Shown here: piece by piece, positions 51,042 to 55,288 of the stretch | Layout: each line of letters begins with the position of its first letter | Position numbering within the stretch: position 1 is the first letter of the stretch | Assembly (NCBI GenBank): GCA_050692555.1 | Contig: JBOGVS010000021.1 | Span: forward strand, 1-55,288 | Direction: 5' to 3' | DNA length: 55,288 bases | From: DAITPV01 sp050692555 | Lineage (GTDB): Bacteria; Actinomycetota; UBA4738; CALAEC01 | The notes under the pieces: model-generated | The model's database searches: none | The model's input: only the letters and a program-made list of their open reading frames with translations | What the model was told of the DNA's origin: nothing | Position numbers and translations under genes: made by a program

Positions 51042-54000
51042 GTGAGCAAAAAGAGCAAGAAGAAGCGACAGAGACGGTCAAAGGGTCGATCGCCAGCCCC
51101 TCGTCGTGCCCGGATAGGGGTCGATCTCGAAACGCTCTGGGAGAAACGCCGGGCGGGCGCTCGCAACCTCGCCGGTGTCACGTACCAGATTGCGGTGACC
51201 GCCCACCTGCTCGTGGCCGGCCGCGCCGGAGCGTTGCCCATCGTGTCAGTGGTCCCCGAGGGTTTGGAGGACGTCGATTGCGCTCTGGATGCGGCTTCCT
51301 GGGAGGCCTCCCGCCTGTACGTTCAAAGCAAGGAGCGCGTCGAAACGGGGGCCGCGTTCGGCCTCGCTGATTTCGCCGACTTCTTAGTGCACGCGCTCGA
51401 GGCGGCGGGAACGAGTGTGGATTCCCGGCTGGCTCTGGTGACCAATGGACGCTTTGGGAGCGGATTGGGGGAAACCGGTTGGGAAACGAGCGTTGTGGAC
51501 ACGATCGAGTCCACCACGCTGGAGGAGCTTAAGGGAGTGCTCCCGGATTTGAGGCCCGGGGAGGTCGAAGAGGTACTGGCCCGCACACACCTGGTCAGGG
51601 TCCCCTTCGACGTGGGAGGTCTTACCACCGTCGGACTAGCGGAGGCTTTCGACATCGTTCCCGCCGTGGCCTCGTTAGTAGTGGCGAAGCTCTCAGAGGA
51701 TCTAACCGAAATGGCCGCGGCTCAAAGATCCACGTTGCCAACCGCTCCGGCCAAGCGCACAGTTGATGACCTCGTCACCCTGGTGAACGATGTCGTTCGT
51801 GTCGCAGATGCGACTGCTCTAATGAAGGCGGAGCTTGAAAGGATCGTCGTCCCCCTGGATCTTCGTCCCAGGATCAGCATTTCCACGGAAGACTTTCTCG
51901 CCGGCGTCGATGTTCGTCCCGGTCATATCTCGGCCCATCTTGACGTCCCACGGCCAACTCACCTCGAACAGATCATCCATGGACTAGAAGAGAAGGACTT
52001 CGTTCTGGTAGTAGGAGCGTCTGGAGCCGGAAAGTCGGCGCTTGTGTGGCGCAGTGCATATTCACTATCCGGTTATCTGCGACCGTTTCGGTTGTGGTCT
52101 GTGCGGCCGGATGAGGTCAACGACATCCTTGATTATGTCGATGCACTTGCTCCATCGGAGATTGCTCCTGTTTTGCTCTGCGCTGACGATCTCGGACGAC
52201 CTGCCACGTCGGCCTGGGAAGCGCTAGCGACCGCCCTCGTCGAGCGTCCAGGAGTCAAGCTCCTGGGGGCGGCGCGCGAGGAGGACTTTCAGCCTTTGCT
52301 AGCAGCAGGGAGAGCAGTAATAGTCCGGCCCTTCCTCGATCGTCCCTTGGCGAGCGCCATCGCAAAGGTCCTGAGGTCGCGCGGCGTCGCGACCCGGCTC
52401 AGCGTAGATGAGGCATTCGCGCGATCGGGGGGCCTACTCATGGAGTTCCTGACATTGATGGTCACCGGTAATCGATTGGAATTGGTCGTGGGCGAACAGA
52501 TCCACGCGCTTCTGGAAGCTGAAAGGACGACCGAGCGCGAGGCACTGAGGTGCATATGCGCGGCGCACGTCCTGGGAACGGGCCTGGTTGCCGATGCCTT
52601 GCCGGAGCTTGTCCCCGATAATCGAGAACTTCCGTCGGCGCTGAAGCGGCTGAGTAACGAGCATTTTGTCCTTACAGAGGATGGGGAGACCTGGCGCGGT
52701 CTACACGAGCTTCGTTCCGATGTCGTAACGCAGCACCTCCACAAAACCCCACCCCCCACAGCGGTAGCGACATGGGCGCGCCTTCTTACCCATATGCAGC
52801 CCGATGACCGTCCCCATGTTGCTTCAAGGGCCGCGCGCATTACGGACTACGACCTTGAACCCCTTACAGAATCCGTTGCATCGCTTGCCTTAAGCACGGA
52901 CGCTTCGGGCGCGCAGGTAGCTGACCTGTTCCAAGGTTTCGCTCACGCCGATGCTTTACGGCACGCAAGGGAATGCTATGGGGTCATTCGAAGCTTCGGG
53001 CCTCCAAAGATGGGCATCGTTGACCTATTGCGAGTGCTTGCGGCGAAACGGTTTCGAAATATCGACCTACTGGCAGCCACCGGGGCACAGATCGACCCCG
53101 TCTTCTACCGAATGGCCGACGCGCTGCCCAACCCGCCCGACTTCCGAAAGCGCGCCGTCGAAGCGACTGGTATCGATCGCATTGTGGAGCTGGTCGTTGG
53201 AGAAGAAGCAAACGAAGCAGCGAGGCTACTGGAGACGTGTGAAGGAACAACTTTCCACCTGCGAGAGGACCGCGCTGCGGCCATTTGCGCGGCTCACTCC
53301 GGCGCTCCCATGCGCTCCAAAGCAAGGCTCGGTGCCACACTCATCGCTAATGGTGCCCCGGCGGAGATGGTTGAGGCGTGGCTCGGGGACGTCTCAGCAA
53401 GGCTTCGAACTCTTCGTGCAGAGGAGATCGTCGTGCGCGACTGCAGCGTCACTGAGGATGCGGGTGACGGTCGCGTTGTGTCCCTCACGGTCTTAACTCT
53501 TCCGGCACCAGACTCAGACCCACATGGCCAAGCGGTCGACATGGCAAGGATCGCGTTAGACGTCTGTCCCGACGCGAGCGTCGCCGAGATAATCACGCTC
53601 GGAGCTGACGGCGAGCGCTACACGCAGCAAGGAAACGAAACCGCCTATAAGCGTCTGCCGAGGGAGAACCTTCCTCGTGCACCCGAGACGACAGAAATGT
53701 CGGAGCTGATGAACGGGGCGGACGAGCTCACGGCTACGAAGTACTGGACCGATCGGCTACGAGATCAAGCCGAGGCTTTCGCCGATGCCCGCCATGTTCT
53801 CGAGGGCGCAGCGCAGAGGCTCCTTGACCCAAGAGACAACGGCCGGGCGCGCTGGGCGGCGAATATCGATCACTTTCGAAAGAAGGCCGCGGCGCTACCG
53901 TCGGCTCCACTGTCGGAGGCTCTCGGGCCCGTTCCCTCAGAGCAGGACCGCCGTAGGCAAGATCCTGCCAGCGAGGCTTTGCAGATGTTGTCGGCGGCCC

Positions 54001-54983
54001 TCGGCCAACTTGTTGCCGAGCCTCCGGCGCCGCCGCCCCATCGCCTCCGGGGTATCGCTGCGCAGCTACGACGGGGTCTGCGTGAACTCGAGCGAGCCTT
54101 GCTGGGGGGGAGCCCGGTTCTCGCGGACATCGGAGACCCTCTTCCTCCAGACATGGCCGAGTTTGTGGCTTCGGTTGCCGACTTGCTCATCGTACTGGCC
54201 GAGCATCCCGACGTACTTCGAAGTGGCAGGAGGTTCGCCAAACAGAGTTGGACGGATCTCGCGCGGATCGTCATATCAGAGCACAGGGATCCAGTTGTTC
54301 ATTCAGAACGGGAGCGCATCGAACGAGCGATGGTGGGCCGTTCCGTCCAAGGCGAGCTCAGCTTCATTGCCCCGTCCTCACAGCAGCTTCCATCCAGCGA
54401 CGTTGTGGACGGCCGTTGGGTTGTAATGGTGGACGTCTCCCAATGGGACTCGGGCAGTTTCCTCGAAGACATCCCGACCGATGAAGCGCAAGAGCTCTCT
54501 CACCGAGTTCTTGCTATACCTACCCGGTACGGAATGGCGATCCCCGCGGGGGCGGTGGTTCTCACGTCCAGAGGAGTGGAGGGGATTTCGTCCGTTCAGA
54601 TACGGGAGACTGCGGATCAGATCGGACTCCCGGTGCATGAACCGCACACGTATCGTCTGGTGAGCGCGGCTGTCCCTCTTATCTTGCGCGCCTCAGGGCT
54701 CATCGCCGCGACGCAGATCGGGACGGCTTCGGCGGCTGATGAATCGGTCCCCGATGAGGCGCGGGCTCTCCTTGAGGAGGCGCGGCGGGTCGGGCAAGAG
54801 ATCCCTGCCTCCGAGGTCGCGGCGCGATGGAGTGAGCTCTGCGACGCGATTGAGCTGGAGGTTGGAGGCGGACGGCGTGATGGGCTGGCCGCTCAGGTAG
54901 CCCGGGTCGTTAGGGGCGAGCAACCTGGCGATCTCGTGCTTCTTCTTCAGCAGGTTCTTGGTGGCGCCGCGTTCGGAGATTGA
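51042..54983 (+). CDS. large P-loop NTPase with N-terminal PD-(D/E)XK nuclease-like domain, candidate defence protein
   Basis: 1313 residues from GTG 51042; the frame is open 300 bp further up, but only over the istB remnant. A basic lysine-rich tail (residues 1-25) leads to a putative Cap4/DUF4297-type nuclease domain: NLAGVTYQIAVTAHLLVAG, PEGLEDVDCALDA (Glu73, Asp79) and YVQSKER (Gln95, Lys97), which fits a PD-(D/E)XK core. A P-loop NTPase follows: Walker A VVGASGAGKSAL with Lys331, Walker B-like VLLCADD (Asp382-383) and GAAREEDF. About 900 residues follow with no repeat or family I recognise, the usual place of a sensor in STAND-type proteins. Proteins of this build act in phage defence (Avs and similar). 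Here that is inference from layout and the mobile-element surroundings. Confidence 0.7.
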   Translation: MSKKSKKKRQRRSKGRSPAPRRARIGVDLETLWEKRRAGARNLAGVTYQIAVTAHLLVAGRAGALPIVSVVPEGLEDVDCALDAASWEASRLYVQSKERVETGAAFGLADFADFLVHALEAAGTSVDSRLALVTNGRFGSGLGETGWETSVVDTIESTTLEELKGVLPDLRPGEVEEVLARTHLVRVPFDVGGLTTVGLAEAFDIVPAVASLVVAKLSEDLTEMAAAQRSTLPTAPAKRTVDDLVTLVNDVVRVADATALMKAELERIVVPLDLRPRISISTEDFLAGVDVRPGHISAHLDVPRPTHLEQIIHGLEEKDFVLVVGASGAGKSALVWRSAYSLSGYLRPFRLWSVRPDEVNDILDYVDALAPSEIAPVLLCADDLGRPATSAWEALATALVERPGVKLLGAAREEDFQPLLAAGRAVIVRPFLDRPLASAIAKVLRSRGVATRLSVDEAFARSGGLLMEFLTLMVTGNRLELVVGEQIHALLEAERTTEREALRCICAAHVLGTGLVADALPELVPDNRELPSALKRLSNEHFVLTEDGETWRGLHELRSDVVTQHLHKTPPPTAVATWARLLTHMQPDDRPHVASRAARITDYDLEPLTESVASLALSTDASGAQVADLFQGFAHADALRHARECYGVIRSFGPPKMGIVDLLRVLAAKRFRNIDLLAATGAQIDPVFYRMADALPNPPDFRKRAVEATGIDRIVELVVGEEANEAARLLETCEGTTFHLREDRAAAICAAHSGAPMRSKARLGATLIANGAPAEMVEAWLGDVSARLRTLRAEEIVVRDCSVTEDAGDGRVVSLTVLTLPAPDSDPHGQAVDMARIALDVCPDASVAEIITLGADGERYTQQGNETAYKRLPRENLPRAPETTEMSELMNGADELTATKYWTDRLRDQAEAFADARHVLEGAAQRLLDPRDNGRARWAANIDHFRKKAAALPSAPLSEALGPVPSEQDRRRQDPASEALQMLSAALGQLVAEPPAPPPHRLRGIAAQLRRGLRELERALLGGSPVLADIGDPLPPDMAEFVASVADLLIVLAEHPDVLRSGRRFAKQSWTDLARIVISEHRDPVVHSERERIERAMVGRSVQGELSFIAPSSQQLPSSDVVDGRWVVMVDVSQWDSGSFLEDIPTDEAQELSHRVLAIPTRYGMAIPAGAVVLTSRGVEGISSVQIRETADQIGLPVHEPHTYRLVSAAVPLILRASGLIAATQIGTASAADESVPDEARALLEEARRVGQEIPASEVAARWSELCDAIELEVGGGRRDGLAAQVARVVRGEQPGDLVLLLQQVLGGAAFGD

Positions 54984-55264
54984 AAGATCCGAGTGGTTAC
55001 ACCCCTCAGAGGCGAGTGCGTCTTATCTGCCACCAGGCCTTCCCGCTAACGCGCCGCAGGCCGCAGAAAAGCCGCCCGCTGAATACAGACCCGTGGGGAC
55101 CCGTAGGAACCATGATGCTCAAGTGATGCTCCTGACCAGCAGGTTCATGAATTCCTGGAGGTCAGAGGCTGTCGCGAAAACCCCCTGGATGGGCTGGCCT
55201 CGCGGTAGCGGCGTTGGGAGAATGACATCGGTGTAGCTCACTCCTATCTGCGCGGAGGCAGCCG
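54984..55264. other. intergenic stretch, possible IS left end
   Basis: No gene is evident. The sequence CAGAGGCTGTCGCGAAAACC near 55163-55182 may be the terminal inverted repeat of the insertion sequence whose transposase appears to begin at 55265, but the other end is outside the window. Confidence 0.35.
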
Positions 55265-55288
55265 ATGGCCTACAACTTCGTCACCTGC
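55265..55288 (+). CDS. start of a probable IS1182-type transposase (cut by window end)
   Basis: Only eight codons are inside the window: MAYNFVTC, with GGAGG placed about 9 nt upstream of the ATG. That opening is common for IS1182-family transposases. The identification rests on this short string and the neighbouring mobile DNA, so it stays tentative. Confidence 0.4.

Noticed and set aside
1..55288. CRISPR array
   Set aside because: No regularly spaced repeats of 25-40 bp were seen on reading the window.

Overview
The window is high-GC DNA that looks actinobacterial. The grounds are two LLM-class F420-type oxidoreductases, a fragment of an F420-dependent NADP reductase, frequent GTG and TTG starts, and a decayed tRNA that resembles actinobacterial initiator tRNA. 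No core phylogenetic marker is present, so the genus stays open; this is inference from gene content.

Layout. 1-2010: scrap DNA (reductase fragment, decayed tRNA with its terminator) and an IS256-family transposase. 2111-3802: a CocE-type hydrolase. 3831-16697: catabolic cluster 1, with a HyuA/HyuB pair (HyuB carries an extra C-terminal zinc-ribbon-like segment), an RraA-like protein, an FAH-family enzyme, a CUT2 (ribose-type) ABC transporter, a LacI-family regulator and an adenine-deaminase-like amidohydrolase. Three promoters with almost the same architecture (TTGNNN, 17-18 bp, TAGNNT, then a palindrome around AATCGATTG) tie it into one regulon. 16698-17490 has no gene but holds the 3' half of a tRNA-Gly(GCC), a likely old integration scar. 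17491-31219: cluster 2, with TetR plus an LLM oxidoreductase on the minus strand. Divergent from them is a ten-gene operon: CUT2 transporter, SnoaL-like protein, amidase, LLM oxidoreductase, ACAD10/11-type acyl-CoA dehydrogenase, APH-type kinase, enoyl-CoA hydratase and AMP-forming CoA ligase. Paired CCGAC-N6-GTCGG palindromes sit at the two divergent promoters. 31220-32390 is a gene-free regulatory stretch. 32391-49320: cluster 3, up to fourteen co-directional genes: CoA-transferase pair, maleylacetate-reductase-like enzyme, second HyuB/HyuA pair, third CUT2 transporter, TetR, two thiolase-like proteins with a DUF35 partner, CoA ligase, and a prolidase/imidazolonepropionase-type amidohydrolase. 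The last part of it is visibly less GC-rich. 49321-55288: accessory DNA with a small PH-like membrane protein, an IS21-type istB pseudogene, a 1313-residue protein joining a putative PD-(D/E)XK nuclease domain to a P-loop NTPase (a candidate defence protein), and at the very edge the first codons of what looks like an IS1182-type transposase.

How it works together. Each of the three clusters couples one CUT2 importer to one local regulator and a set of activation and hydrolysis enzymes (CoA ligase or transferase, hydantoinase/carboxylase-like pair, amidase, amidohydrolase). This suggests a catabolic island for imported N-containing or carbonyl-containing small molecules rather than simple sugars. 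The actual substrates cannot be read from the sequence.
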